A stretch of 64,000 bases of DNA from CAWHXG01 sp963833235 (lineage in GTDB: Bacteria; Pseudomonadota; Alphaproteobacteria; Rhodobacterales; Rhodobacteraceae). Both the position numbers and the translations under genes were made by a program. Below the pieces are notes generated by a model. The model was not told the origin of the DNA. It saw nothing but the letters and a program-made list of their open reading frames with translations, and made no database searches. Location of the stretch: NCBI GenBank assembly GCA_963833235.1, contig CAWHXG010000002.1, positions 1 to 64,000 of the forward strand, in the 5' to 3' direction. Within the stretch, counting starts at the first letter, position 1. Every line of letters starts with the position of its first letter. This document shows positions 1-13,383 of this stretch, piece after piece.

Positions 1-303
1 GGCATCGTGTTGCTGCCAAGCACCATGGCGCTGCTGCCCGCCATCGTGTTCGTGGCGCTGAACGTGGTCGAGGGGCAGTTCGCCACCCCTGCCCTCCTCG
101 GCCGGCACATCCGGATCAATCCGCTGGGGTTGTTCCTGACGCTGGTTCTGATGCTCTGGCTCTGGGGGCCGGTGGGCGGGATCGTCGCCATCCCGCTGCT
201 GATCTGGGGGCTCGTGCTGACGCGCGGCGCGCTCGGTCAGACCATCTCTTCGGGGATACCGGGCAGGCCGATCCCCACCTCTGCGCCCGGCTCGGGATCG
301 TAG
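1..303 (+). CDS. AI-2E family transporter, C-terminal part (5' end outside window)
   Basis: The frame is open from the first base, so only the last 100 residues are visible. They hold two hydrophobic segments separated by the family-typical stretch VEGQFATPALLGRHIRINPL, followed by a short hydrophilic tail. This matches the C-terminus of PF01594 inner-membrane permeases (AI-2E exporter / PerM-like); the substrate cannot be told. The last 67 bases overlap the 3' end of the convergent phospholipase-D-like gene. Confidence 0.85.
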   Translation, partial: GIVLLPSTMALLPAIVFVALNVVEGQFATPALLGRHIRINPLGLFLTLVLMLWLWGPVGGIVAIPLLIWGLVLTRGALGQTISSGIPGRPIPTSAPGSGS

Positions 304-1970
304 GGCAGCAGGAAGCCCTGCCGTTCTTCCGGTGGCAGCCCCATGTTGCGATGCGCCAGGCGGCGCCAGGCGGCCACCGCCGTCGCGGGATCGTGCAGCG
401 CGGGGTCGGACGCCCCGGCGAGCCAGTGATCGAAGCAGCGCGCGCGCAGGTGATCGACGTCTTGGGGGTCGTCGAGGCGCAGGCCGGCCTCGGTATCCCA
501 TCGCAGGCTTCGCCCGTTGAGATTGGCCGAGGAGACGATCGCGCTGCGGGACCCGAAGATCGAGACCTTCGCGTGCACGTAGATGATCGGCGCCTCGCAC
601 AGGACGGCGCGCGCCTTCTCTCGCCGCCGCCGGCGCCGGCGCCGCGTCTGCCCCGGCGACGCCACGAAGAGCCGTGCGCCGAAGGCCCGGCGGACGATCC
701 GCAGGCACCGCGATTGCAGGTGCTCGCCGAAACGGATCGGCAGGCCCGTATCGTCGAAGAACGCCGCCTCTTCGGGGGCCGCGGGCAGCACCATGAGAAG
801 CTGCAGATCGGGGTCGCGTTCGGCCGCGCCGGCCAGCCGCCGGGCCATGTCGAGGTCCCGCAGGAACTGCGTCTCCATGTAGAGCAGGCCGTGCGCGGCA
901 TCGATATCCGCCTTCAGGGCCGCCGCGATCTCTGAAAGTGCGGGGTGCGGCGACATCGACGCCAGGGGCGAGCTGCGCTGCACCGACAGGGTGCGCAGCA
1001 GTGGCCCCGGTGGCCCCGGCGGGGTCTTGCCCTCGGTCTGGTCGCAGAACTCGGCCAGATGCGCGCGGGCATCGACGGCCACGGGGCCGCGAGCCAGAAG
1101 CTGCACATCGTGCCACGTGGCGTCCGCCGGGCGCTCGTGCCCCAGATCGTCGTACCGGCGATCGTCAAGGTCGAGGCCGCCGACATAGGTGCGGTCGTCG
1201 TCGAAGACCGCCAGTTTCTGATGGTGGGTGACCGGGAAGAGCCGCGGCAGGCAGAACCGCCGCGGCGCCACGCGATCGCCCTTGTCGACCAGATAGGGGG
1301 CGAGGCCGGGCAGGTCTTCAAGGACCTCGGCGCGCCGGTCGGCCGGCATCCCGTTGAGCCACTTCGCCTGCTCGGCAATCTTCGCCTGCGCCATTGGATA
1401 GAGCAGCAGACGCGGCAAGACCCCGATCTGGGCCGGATGGCGATGGGCCCGCACCTGCAGCCGTCCGGCTCCGGGCGGCGCCGCATCGGCCAGGCGTCGC
1501 AAGATACGCACAGACCGCCAGGTGCCCCAGTGCAGGCGGGTGCCCACCAGTGGATCGAAGTCCGACAGCACCAGCGTGATGTCGACGCCCCGTTCCAAAG
1601 TCGCGGCGATCAGATCCTCCCAGGTCTCGCCCACCGCCTGGCCCTCGGGGGAATGCAGGTGGGTGGTGGGGTCGAAGATGCGGAAGCCGCAGGAAATCGT
1701 CCGCTCCGCCGTCAGGAAGCAATGCTCCAGAACCGGATAGGCCTCGCCTGCGGTGAGAAGCGGCGCCACGGTCCGCTCGGTGGAGCGAACGATGGCGGCC
1801 GGGTCGGTGGGTCGGGCGGTGCTGGGCCGCGGGGCGGGCGTGCCGGGGTCGGTGGGCGTGTCCAACGCGCCGACATGGGGCGGGAGCGGCGTGGGTTCTG
1901 CTGGCACTGCGGCATCGGCCGGGCCCTCGGCCCCGTCCCGCGGGAGAGGCGGTGTATCTGGGGAGCTCAC
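237..1970 (-). CDS. Phospholipase D-like (HKD motif) protein
   Basis: A 577-residue protein of the phospholipase D superfamily, which cleaves or transfers phosphodiester head groups, probably on membrane lipids. The first HKD motif is intact (H250, K252, D257). The second reads HAKVSIFG followed by SSAN, so H466 and K468 are present but the Asp is Gly473. A Pro/Ala-rich N-terminus (about 1-60) and a run of eight arginines (443-450) are unusual. The GTG start at 1970 is chosen because it overlaps the kinase stop (GTGA), which makes this the fourth gene of the nepR-ecfG-kinase operon. Longer upstream ATG starts would run deep into the kinase gene. Stress-linked lipid remodelling is an inference from the operon position. 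Confidence 0.85.
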   Translation of the reverse strand: MSSPDTPPLPRDGAEGPADAAVPAEPTPLPPHVGALDTPTDPGTPAPRPSTARPTDPAAIVRSTERTVAPLLTAGEAYPVLEHCFLTAERTISCGFRIFDPTTHLHSPEGQAVGETWEDLIAATLERGVDITLVLSDFDPLVGTRLHWGTWRSVRILRRLADAAPPGAGRLQVRAHRHPAQIGVLPRLLLYPMAQAKIAEQAKWLNGMPADRRAEVLEDLPGLAPYLVDKGDRVAPRRFCLPRLFPVTHHQKLAVFDDDRTYVGGLDLDDRRYDDLGHERPADATWHDVQLLARGPVAVDARAHLAEFCDQTEGKTPPGPPGPLLRTLSVQRSSPLASMSPHPALSEIAAALKADIDAAHGLLYMETQFLRDLDMARRLAGAAERDPDLQLLMVLPAAPEEAAFFDDTGLPIRFGEHLQSRCLRIVRRAFGARLFVASPGQTRRRRRRRREKARAVLCEAPIIYVHAKVSIFGSRSAIVSSANLNGRSLRWDTEAGLRLDDPQDVDHLRARCFDHWLAGASDPALHDPATAVAAWRRLAHRNMGLPPEERQGFLLPYDPEPGAEVGIGLPGIPEEMV

Positions 1971-3784
1971 GCCGAGGCCCGGGCGGGGCGGGCGGCGGCG
2001 TCGGTGGCGCGGCTCGGCAGCGGGAATGCCCGCCCGCCTGGTGAATTCGTGGCCTCTGGCTCGTCTGGCGCGAGAAATTCCTGGGCATCGATGCAGATGC
2101 TCAGGCGATACATGTCGTCGGTCTGGGTGATCATGGGTGCTGCGCCGACCTGCTGCGCGAAGGCGGCAATCAGCCGCGTGCCAAGGCCGTCCGTCCCGCT
2201 TTCCGGCGCGTCGCCGATCTGCGGCCCGCGCGAATTCTCGACCACCAGTTCGATCCGCCGCTCTGCATGGTTGATGAGGCGGACGTTCAGCCACCCCCGC
2301 GCGCCCGGCGGCGCGCCCATGTACTTGATCGCGTTCGTGACCGCCTCCGTCGCCAGAAGCGCGATGGGAACGGCCTGATCGGGATAAAGGGTCACCTTGT
2401 CGAGCGAACGCTCGACCTCGAAGCCGCGCGGCACCGGCGTGCCGACGGCAAGCAACTGGTTCACGACGTCGCGGATCAGGTTATCCGCCCGGACGCGGGT
2501 GAGATTGTTCGCCTGATAGAGATTGCGATGGATCGCGGCCAGTCCCAGCACCCTGTCCTGCAGGCGCCGCAGCACCAGCTTTGTCTCCGCTTGCGTCACC
2601 TTGCGCAGCTGCATGTTCATGATCGAGGAGATCAATTGCAGGTTGTTCTTGACCCGGTGATGGACCTCTTTCAGCAGCACGTTGCGCTCGTGCAGCGCGT
2701 TCTCCAGTTCCGCTTCGTCGCGCAGCACCACCTCCGACATCCGCAAGAGGGTACGCTGCATCTCGGCCAGTTCCAGCGGTAGGTCCGCCCCCTCCGGCCG
2801 GTCGGGCAGGATCCGGTGAAGAGCGAAAGCCCGCATCTCGGATTGCAGCTTGCGCACGTGCCGGATCACCTGCCGGTGCAGCGCGAGGTAGGCCACGATC
2901 AGGCTTGTGATCCACATTGCGAAAGGAAAGATCGCGCCCGACCACTTCGTCGGCCAGATCGACGTGCCCGGTCCGGAAGCTTGCCACAGGCCAAGGGCAT
3001 AGACCGAGTTCGTGATGATGGGCACAACGGCATAGGTCCGCTGGCGCCCGCGGCCGTCGCGCGCCGTGAAGGCGCCGCGTGCCGTGGTCGTGAGGTCGGC
3101 CAGCGGAAAGTCGCGGGGAAGCTGCGCCACCAGTTCCTCGGGGCCATGCTGCGAGGTGAGCACCTGGCCCATCGTGTTGAAGGTCATCAGATCTATCGCA
3201 CGATCCGACGACGGTTCGGATCTGGTGTCGGCCAGGGCCGAGTGCGGCAGCGAGACGACGATCATGCCCATGAATTCGCCCTCGTCGAAGACCGGTTGGC
3301 TGACGACGATGACGGAGGTGCGGCTCACCGCGCCCTCGGCTTCGACGCTCACGCTGGGACGTTGAGCTGCCATTAGCGCGACGCTTTCGGGATCGTCCGA
3401 GAAGTCGAAGGAATTGAGGCTCGACGAACAGATCATCGTGTTGTCGGGGCGGACGAAGCCCGCGAAGGAATACTGGCGTGACGTATCGAGGAACCCGGTG
3501 AAGAAGTCCTGGCAGCGGCCGGGATCATCGCCGATTAGACCGACAGACGCGGTAAGCGCCCGCGCGGAACCAAGCGCCCCCTCGATCAGGCGCCGCTCGT
3601 TCGAGGCCGCCTGCGCGGTGAGCAATTGCAGCGACAGGCGTGACTGCCGTTCCGCCGCGCGGCTGACCTCGACCGTCTGGAAGACCGAGATCATGCCGAG
3701 CGGCAGAAGGGCGATCGACAGGAAGAAGACCAGCCGGATGTCGAGGCGCCGTGTCCAGTCCGGAACGCCCTTGCTCAGCGGCAT
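1967..3784 (-). CDS. Membrane sensor histidine kinase, HisKA_2/HWE type, of the general stress response
   Basis: A 605-residue kinase. Membrane segments lie at about 17-36 and 283-302 and enclose a roughly 240-residue extracytoplasmic sensor region. After a short linker comes the HisKA_2 box EVHHRVKNNLQ with H376 as likely phospho-acceptor, then an HATPase region with the N-box EAVTNAIKY. Kinases of this type phosphorylate PhyR. The ATG start at 3784 shares one base with the ecfG stop (TGATG), and the stop overlaps the phospholipase-like gene, so it is cotranscribed with the anti-sigma/sigma pair. It is the probable cognate PhyR kinase, but the signal it senses is unknown. Confidence 0.9.
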   Translation of the reverse strand: MPLSKGVPDWTRRLDIRLVFFLSIALLPLGMISVFQTVEVSRAAERQSRLSLQLLTAQAASNERRLIEGALGSARALTASVGLIGDDPGRCQDFFTGFLDTSRQYSFAGFVRPDNTMICSSSLNSFDFSDDPESVALMAAQRPSVSVEAEGAVSRTSVIVVSQPVFDEGEFMGMIVVSLPHSALADTRSEPSSDRAIDLMTFNTMGQVLTSQHGPEELVAQLPRDFPLADLTTTARGAFTARDGRGRQRTYAVVPIITNSVYALGLWQASGPGTSIWPTKWSGAIFPFAMWITSLIVAYLALHRQVIRHVRKLQSEMRAFALHRILPDRPEGADLPLELAEMQRTLLRMSEVVLRDEAELENALHERNVLLKEVHHRVKNNLQLISSIMNMQLRKVTQAETKLVLRRLQDRVLGLAAIHRNLYQANNLTRVRADNLIRDVVNQLLAVGTPVPRGFEVERSLDKVTLYPDQAVPIALLATEAVTNAIKYMGAPPGARGWLNVRLINHAERRIELVVENSRGPQIGDAPESGTDGLGTRLIAAFAQQVGAAPMITQTDDMYRLSICIDAQEFLAPDEPEATNSPGGRAFPLPSRATDAAARPARASA

Positions 3785-4341
3785 CAGACCGCCCTTGCAC
3801 CGTTGGCGCTTATGACCGCCATGGTCGCACGATCGGTGAGCTCCAGCTCGTCGGCATCGTCGAGCTGCAACAACTCCGCCAGGCGGGCCCGGCCGCGGTT
3901 CGCCCGGCTCTTGATCGTGCCGATGGCGCAGCCACACATGGTTGCAGCCTCTTCGTAAGAAAAGCCTTCGGCGCCCACCAGCACCAGTGCCTCGCGCTGC
4001 TCATCGGCCAGCTTGGCGAAGGCGCGCTTGAAATCCGCCATCTGCAGATGACCGTCGTGGGCGGGCTTCTCGGCGAGGCCCGCGGCGAAGGACCCATCCG
4101 CGTCCGCGACCTCTCGCTTGGCCTTGCGGCGGCCGGAGTAGAACGTGTTGCGCAGAATGGTGAAAAGCCAGGCCCGCATGTTGGTGCCCGGCTCGAACTT
4201 CTCGATGTTCGTCCAGGCCTTCACGAGCGTATCCTGCACGAGATCGTCGGCCGAGGCGGAGTTGCGCGACAGGCTCAACGCGAAGGCGCGCATGGCCGGC
4301 AGGTGCGCAACGACCTCTTCGCGGGGATCGGCATGGTTCAT
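3784..4341 (-). CDS. ecfG: General stress response ECF sigma factor EcfG
   Basis: A 185-residue ECF sigma factor. Region 2 carries the DDLVQDTLVKAW helix and region 4 a typical HTH (FSYEEAATMCGCAIGTIKSR). No extra domain is present. It overlaps nepR by four bases (ATGA) and the kinase by one, and phyR is divergent just upstream of nepR; this is the canonical alphaproteobacterial stress locus. In that system NepR sequesters EcfG until phosphorylated PhyR binds NepR, and EcfG then reads GGAAC-type promoters, two of which lie upstream of this operon. Confidence 0.95.
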   Translation of the reverse strand: MNHADPREEVVAHLPAMRAFALSLSRNSASADDLVQDTLVKAWTNIEKFEPGTNMRAWLFTILRNTFYSGRRKAKREVADADGSFAAGLAEKPAHDGHLQMADFKRAFAKLADEQREALVLVGAEGFSYEEAATMCGCAIGTIKSRANRGRARLAELLQLDDADELELTDRATMAVISANGARAV

Positions 4342-4520
4342 GAACGCGTATCCGATTGCTTGAGCTTCTCGAGAAGGACCTTGAAGCGATCGGGCAACTC
4401 ATCCTCCACGGACTCGTGATACAGACGTTTGAGGTTTTCGTCGATCTGCCGCGTCAGCTCGCCGCTGGTGGACGTGGCGTGAGGGGCGCTTTGCGTCTTG
4501 TTGTCCGAGGATCGGGTCAT
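4338..4520 (-). CDS. nepR: Anti-sigma factor NepR
   Basis: A 60-residue protein with the NepR core: an amphipathic helix (LTRQIDENLKRLYHE) followed by ELPDRFKVLLEKL. It binds EcfG and is titrated by phospho-PhyR. The ATG at 4520 gives the usual NepR size. A GTG five codons upstream (4535) has a better-spaced GGGAG, so a 65-residue form is possible. The frame stays open far upstream (to about 6935), but that extension runs antisense through phyR and the dehydrogenase gene and is not real. The stop overlaps ecfG by four bases. Confidence 0.92.
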   Translation of the reverse strand: MTRSSDNKTQSAPHATSTSGELTRQIDENLKRLYHESVEDELPDRFKVLLEKLKQSDTRS

Positions 4521-4569
4521 ATGCTGTACGTTCACTCCGCATGCTCCCAATATCGGGACAATTCGCCTT

Positions 4570-4595
4570 GGAACACAACAAGGCCTCTCCGAGTT
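4570..4595 (+). promoter_or_regulatory. EcfG-type promoter for phyR
   Basis: GGAAC at 4570-4574, a 17-base spacer, then AGTT at 4592-4595. This matches the alphaproteobacterial EcfG consensus GGAAC-N16/17-cGTT except for the first base of the -10. The -10 is 36 bases before the phyR start. It implies positive feedback of the stress response on phyR. Confidence 0.7.
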
Positions 4596-4602
4596 AAGTT
4601 CC
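4577..4602 (-). promoter_or_regulatory. EcfG-type promoter for nepR-ecfG operon, overlapping the phyR promoter
   Basis: On the minus strand GGAAC (4602-4598), a 17-base spacer and TGTT (4580-4577). It is interleaved with the plus-strand promoter: each -10 lies inside the spacer of the other, so the two cannot be bound by polymerase at once. Confidence 0.7.
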
Positions 4603-4631
4603 ACTAACTGTCTTAAAAGGTCGCTACCCAT

Positions 4632-5441
4632 ATGACGAATACCTCGCACTCCGATCTGGCCGCGGCAATCGGCGACGCCCTTCCCTTCTTGCGGCGCTAC
4701 GCCCGCGCGCTGACGGGCAGTCAGGGCTCGGGAGATGCCTTTGCCGCCGCGACCCTCGAGGCCATCCTCGAAGACAACAGCGTCGTCGAGGGGGCCTCCT
4801 CGGTAAAGGTTGCGCTCTTCAAAACGTTCCATTCGATCTGGTCGAGTTCCGGGTCTCCCGTGGAGGAAGGCGAGGTCGGGCTGCATGCAAAGGCGCAGCG
4901 CTACCTGCGCAGCCTCACCGCCAACAGCCGGGAGGCGCTGATCCTCACCACCATCGAGGAATTTTCGGAGGCCGATGTGGCGGAGATCATGGATCTGCCC
5001 CGCGACGAGACGGAAGAGCTGGTGCGCATCGCGCGGCGGGAGATGGAGGACCGGATCTCCGGCAAGGTCCTGATCATCGAGGACGAGGCGATCATCGCGA
5101 TGGACATCGAGGGGATCGTGGCCGAGATGGGCCATGCCATCACCGGTGTCGCGCGAACCCACGCGCAGGCGCTTGAGCTGGCGAAGCGCGAGGCGCCGGA
5201 TCTGATCCTGGCGGACATCCACCTGGCCGATTCCTCTTCTGGGATCGAGGCCGTGGCGGAGATATTGACTGTCACCGGGGACCGCCCGGTCATCTTCATT
5301 ACAGCTTTCCCCGAGCGCCTGCTGACGGGCGAGCGGCCCGAGCCAACCTTCCTGATCGCCAAACCCTACAACGAAGAGCAGGTGCGTTCCGCGGTCAGCC
5401 AGGCGATGTTCTTCGCCTCGACGGAGACGCTGAACGCCTGA
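4632..5441 (+). CDS. phyR: Response regulator PhyR (sigma-like domain plus receiver)
   Basis: A 269-residue anti-anti-sigma regulator. Residues 1-140 form the EcfG-like sigma mimic (regions 2 and 4, without DNA-binding function in known PhyR). Residues 145-265 form the receiver, with acidic pair E150/D151, phospho-acceptor D195 (LILADIHLAD), T224 and K244. The segment FPERLLTGERPEPTFLIAKP is diagnostic of PhyR. Phosphorylation exposes the sigma-like domain to capture NepR and release EcfG. It is divergent from nepR-ecfG with the shared promoter region between, and its 3' end is five bases from that of the convergent dehydrogenase gene. Confidence 0.96.
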   Translation: MTNTSHSDLAAAIGDALPFLRRYARALTGSQGSGDAFAAATLEAILEDNSVVEGASSVKVALFKTFHSIWSSSGSPVEEGEVGLHAKAQRYLRSLTANSREALILTTIEEFSEADVAEIMDLPRDETEELVRIARREMEDRISGKVLIIEDEAIIAMDIEGIVAEMGHAITGVARTHAQALELAKREAPDLILADIHLADSSSGIEAVAEILTVTGDRPVIFITAFPERLLTGERPEPTFLIAKPYNEEQVRSAVSQAMFFASTETLNA

Positions 5442-5446
5442 ACCTT

Positions 5447-6612
5447 TCAGCGGGCGTTGTGAAGGATGTCTTCCAGCGCCTCGGCCCGAAGCTTCACCGG
5501 ATTGCCCGCCATGGAGGAAGATGCCATCGCGTCGCGCGCGACGGCGGGCGCGTCCAGACCTTCCGGAGCAAGGGCTGTGAGACGCGGCAGCCCGGCGGCC
5601 TCGGCCCAGCGTTCCAGCTTGTCGAAGGGATCGCCTGAGCCGGGAAGGCCTGCGTCGATCCATGCCGCGACCTGTTCGAACCGCTCCAGGGACGGGTCGT
5701 TCGGGCGCAGCGTTGCACGGTTCGCCCGCAGGACATGCGGCAGAAGCGTGCCGCAGATTGCGCCATGGGCGGCGCCGGTGACCCCGCCCAGAACGCCGGC
5801 CAGCCCATGTACGGCACCCAGCCCCGCGTTCGAGAGCGCCAGACCACCGCTCAGCGAGACATGGGACATTGCATCCCGGGCATCCGTATCCTCCGCCTCC
5901 ATCAGCCGCGCCAGGGCGGCGAGGCCAAGCGGGATGGCCGCGCGGCAGAGCGCATCGGTCAGCGGATTGGCGCGGGTCGAGAGATAGGGCTCGATCACCT
6001 GGACGATCGCATCGAGGCCGCTGGCAAGGGTGACGCCACGGGGGCAGCCGTCGGTCAGCGCGGGATCGACCAGCGCCAGATCCGGCATCATGCCCTCGGC
6101 CCGCAGGCTCACCTTGCGGCGATGCTCCGGCACCGCGATGACCGCGTTCTTGGTCGCCTCGGCACCGGTGCCGGCGGTGGTGGGGAGGGCGGCGAAGGGC
6201 AGCGGCGCCGCGCCGAGCGGCAACCCCTTGCCGACCACCTCGAGGTAGTCGAGAGGCGCGCCATCCACCGGCACGAGCGCGGCGATGGCCTTGCCCATGT
6301 CGATCACCGAGCCGCCGCCAAGGGCCACCACCGCCTGCGCCGCGACCGCCCGGGCCGTGGAGACGGCGCGGTCGAGCCGGGGCAGATCGGGCTCGCCCGG
6401 GCAGGACACCGGCGTGATGTCGGCCCCGCCGGCGCGCAGCGCGTCGGCCAGCCAGTCGGCGCGCGCGGCATCCGCGCCGTGCACCAGAACGATGCTGCGC
6501 CAACCACTTTTCAGAAGGATCTCCGCCGCGTCCCCGGCCACGCCCCGGCCGAAGCGCAGATCGCGGGGCGAGATGAACCGGTAGCTCGGAAGGGGCCGCA
6601 AGGTCGCGGCCT

Positions 6613-6616
<4 letters not shown>
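5447..6616 (-). CDS. Iron-containing-type alcohol dehydrogenase, last gene of the glp operon
   Basis: A 389-residue member of the group III metal-dependent dehydrogenases. It has the NAD(P)-binding GGGSVIDMGKA motif (about 100-110) and the TAGTGAEAT loop. Metal ligands are D202, H270 and H284, but the usual second ligand is Q206: the DxxxH motif reads DAIVQ. That may change metal use. The ATG at 6616 overlaps the glpK stop (ATGA), so it is translationally coupled to glycerol kinase. A role in oxidising glycerol, glyceraldehyde or a related alcohol is likely from context but unproven. Maleylacetate-reductase-like activity cannot be excluded. Confidence 0.85.
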
Positions 6617-8114
<1,498 letters not shown>

Positions 8115-8179
8115 GGCCCCGGTTCCTTCCTGTTCGTCGACGGCTTGCGATACCGCACGTTTGGTCTTGTCACGAAGGC

Positions 8180-8208
8180 GCCGGGGCCCCCGATAGGAAG
8201 GCCCCGGC
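8180..8208 (-). promoter_or_regulatory. GC-rich hairpin between glpV and glpK
   Basis: Perfect 9-bp inverted repeat GCCGGGGCC/GGCCCCGGC with an 11-base loop, 18 bases past the glpV stop. No T-run follows, so it is more likely a 3' mRNA-stabilising or partial-attenuation hairpin that raises binding-protein mRNA over glpK than a full terminator. Confidence 0.5.
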
Positions 8209-8225
8209 CCGTGTTCAGGCGTCGA

Positions 8226-9951
<1,726 letters not shown>

Positions 9952-10023
9952 GTGAACCCTCCCTTGGTGGACTTGTCGTTGGGAAGCGGGGCCTACGGCC
10001 ACGCTCCGGCGGTCATCCTCGCA

Positions 10024-10299
10024 TCAGACGAAGCGGAATACGAGGAGTGCGAAGGCCGCGCAGACGATCAGCGCGATCCACTGGGCCATGTCGGTGATCC
10101 CGAGCCAGGCGAGGTTGATGAAGGCGGAGCCGAGGAGCGTGATGAACAGCCGGTCGCCCCGCGTCGTCTCGATCCCCAGGATCCCGCGCCGCTCGACCTC
10201 CGGATAGCGGATCGCGAGGAAGGTGAACACCAGCAGCGTCGCCGCGATGATGAGGAAGAAGGCCGCCGTGGGCCACGTCCAGGCCATCCAGTCAAGCAT
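10024..10299 (-). CDS. glpU: GlpU-like small membrane protein (DUF2160)
   Basis: A 91-residue protein with three hydrophobic segments (about 8-29, 48-66 and 70-88) and a charged loop RYPEVERRGILGIETTRG between the first two. DUF2160 proteins sit at this position in glycerol ABC operons (glpU of Rhizobium leguminosarum) and have no defined biochemical role; an accessory role in the transporter is an inference. The ATG at 10299 has a strong GGAGG at 8-12 bases and lies inside the end of the upstream HTH gene (8-base overlap). Confidence 0.85.
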   Translation of the reverse strand: MLDWMAWTWPTAAFFLIIAATLLVFTFLAIRYPEVERRGILGIETTRGDRLFITLLGSAFINLAWLGITDMAQWIALIVCAAFALLVFRFV

Positions 10300-10503
10300 G
10301 GGCGACCTCCGGTTCGAGGTGGTATCTGAACGGGTCACCGGCTCCGCCTCGGCCATGACGGAAAACCCTTTTTTCCTTCACGAGCGCTCTACACTGTTGG
10401 TTAACGCTCTGCTGACGAGGTTTCCCGAGCTCTTCGGCAATTTGCAGTTCGGTCATCCCGGACTTGTTGCGGATCGCTGCCTCGACGTCGTCGATGATAC
10501 TCA

Positions 10504-10504
<1 letters not shown>
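10292..10504 (-). CDS. Small winged-helix-like protein inside the glp operon
   Basis: A 70-residue product between glpQ and glpU. It reads like a minimal winged helix: a helix (IIDDVEAAIRNK), an HTH-like part (MTELQIAEELGKPRQQSVNQ), then a wing with HGRGGAGDPFRYHL. The ATG shares one base with the glpQ stop (TGATG), is preceded by GGGGAGGG, and the 3' end overlaps glpU by 8 bases, so it is translated with the transporter. I do not know a named family. It could be a DNA-binding local regulator, or an RNA- or protein-binding modulator of transporter expression. Function is not assigned. Confidence 0.7.
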
Positions 10505-12276
<1,772 letters not shown>

Positions 12277-12277
<1 letters not shown>

Positions 12278-13371
12278 CAGGCGGCCCTTCCCATGGCGGG
12301 TTGCGGCGGCACGCGCCAATCGTCGACGTAGACGCTGATCTTCGAGGGGTCGAGCAGGATGCGCTCGGCGCCCTCCGGCACGGCGTCGCCCTCTCCGGCG
12401 ATCAGGTTCACGTCGGCGCCCTGATACTCGACCCGCACGATCCGGTGCCGTCCCACATCCTCGACCCGGCGCACCCGCACCGGCAGCCCCTCCGGCCCGG
12501 CGGTGAGCCGCACGAATTCCGGTCGGATGCCGATCTGCACTCTCCCCGAAAGTGCGGGATAGGCACCGCCCAGCGGCACCGCCTGCCCCCCCACATGCGC
12601 CACCGCCCCTTCGACCCGCGCATCGAAGAGGTTCATGCCCGGCGAGCCGATGAAATAGCCGACGAACGTGTGCTCGGGCGTCTCGAACAGCTCCTGTGGC
12701 GTGCCCATCTGCACCACGCGGCCGTCATGCATCACCACCACCTTGTCGGCGAAGGTCAGCGCCTCGGTCTGGTCGTGGGTGACGTAGATCATCGTGTGGC
12801 CGAAATCATGGTGCAATTGCTTCAGCTGGGTGCGCAGCTCCCACTTCATGTGCGGGTCGATCACCGTCAGCGGCTCGTCGAAGAGGATCGCGTTGACGTC
12901 CTCGCGCACCATGCCGCGGCCAAGGCTGATCTTCTGCTTGGCGTCCGCCGTCAGCCCCTGCGCGCGGCGGTCGAGCGTCGCCTCCATGCCGATCATCGCC
13001 GCGATCTCCTGCACCCGTCCCTTGATGTAGGCCGCATCGGCGCCGCGGTTGTCCAGCGGGAAAGCCAGGTTCTCGCGTACGGTCATCGTGTCGTAGACGA
13101 CCGGAAACTGGAATACCTGCGCGATGTTGCGCTCCGCGGTCGGCGCATGCGTCACGTCGGTGTCGCCGAACAGGATGCGCCCCTGGCTGGGCTGGACCAG
13201 CCCCGAGATGATGTTGAGCAGGGTGGATTTTCCGCAGCCCGAGGCGCCGAGCAGCGCATAGGCCTCGCCGTCCTCCCAGACGTGGTTGAGCTCCTTCAGG
13301 GCGTAATCGTCTTCGCCCTTCGGTCGCGGCAGATAGGAATGCGCCAGGTTCGACAGGGTGATCCGGGCCAT
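12277..13371 (-). CDS. glpT: Glycerol ABC transporter ATPase GlpT (degenerate signature motif)
   Basis: A 364-residue MalK/UgpC-type ATPase. Walker A is GASGCGKST (42-50), Walker B ILFDEP with E166, and the switch histidine is H199 (VTHDQTEAL). The ABC signature is not LSGGQ but reads LTADAKQKISLGR (140-152). The C-terminal third is an OB-fold regulatory domain. Paired with GlpS, which has a good signature but no switch histidine, it should form one canonical and one degenerate ATP site. It follows glpS by 12 bases. Confidence 0.93.
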
Positions 13372-13383
13372 GGCGGGTCCTCC

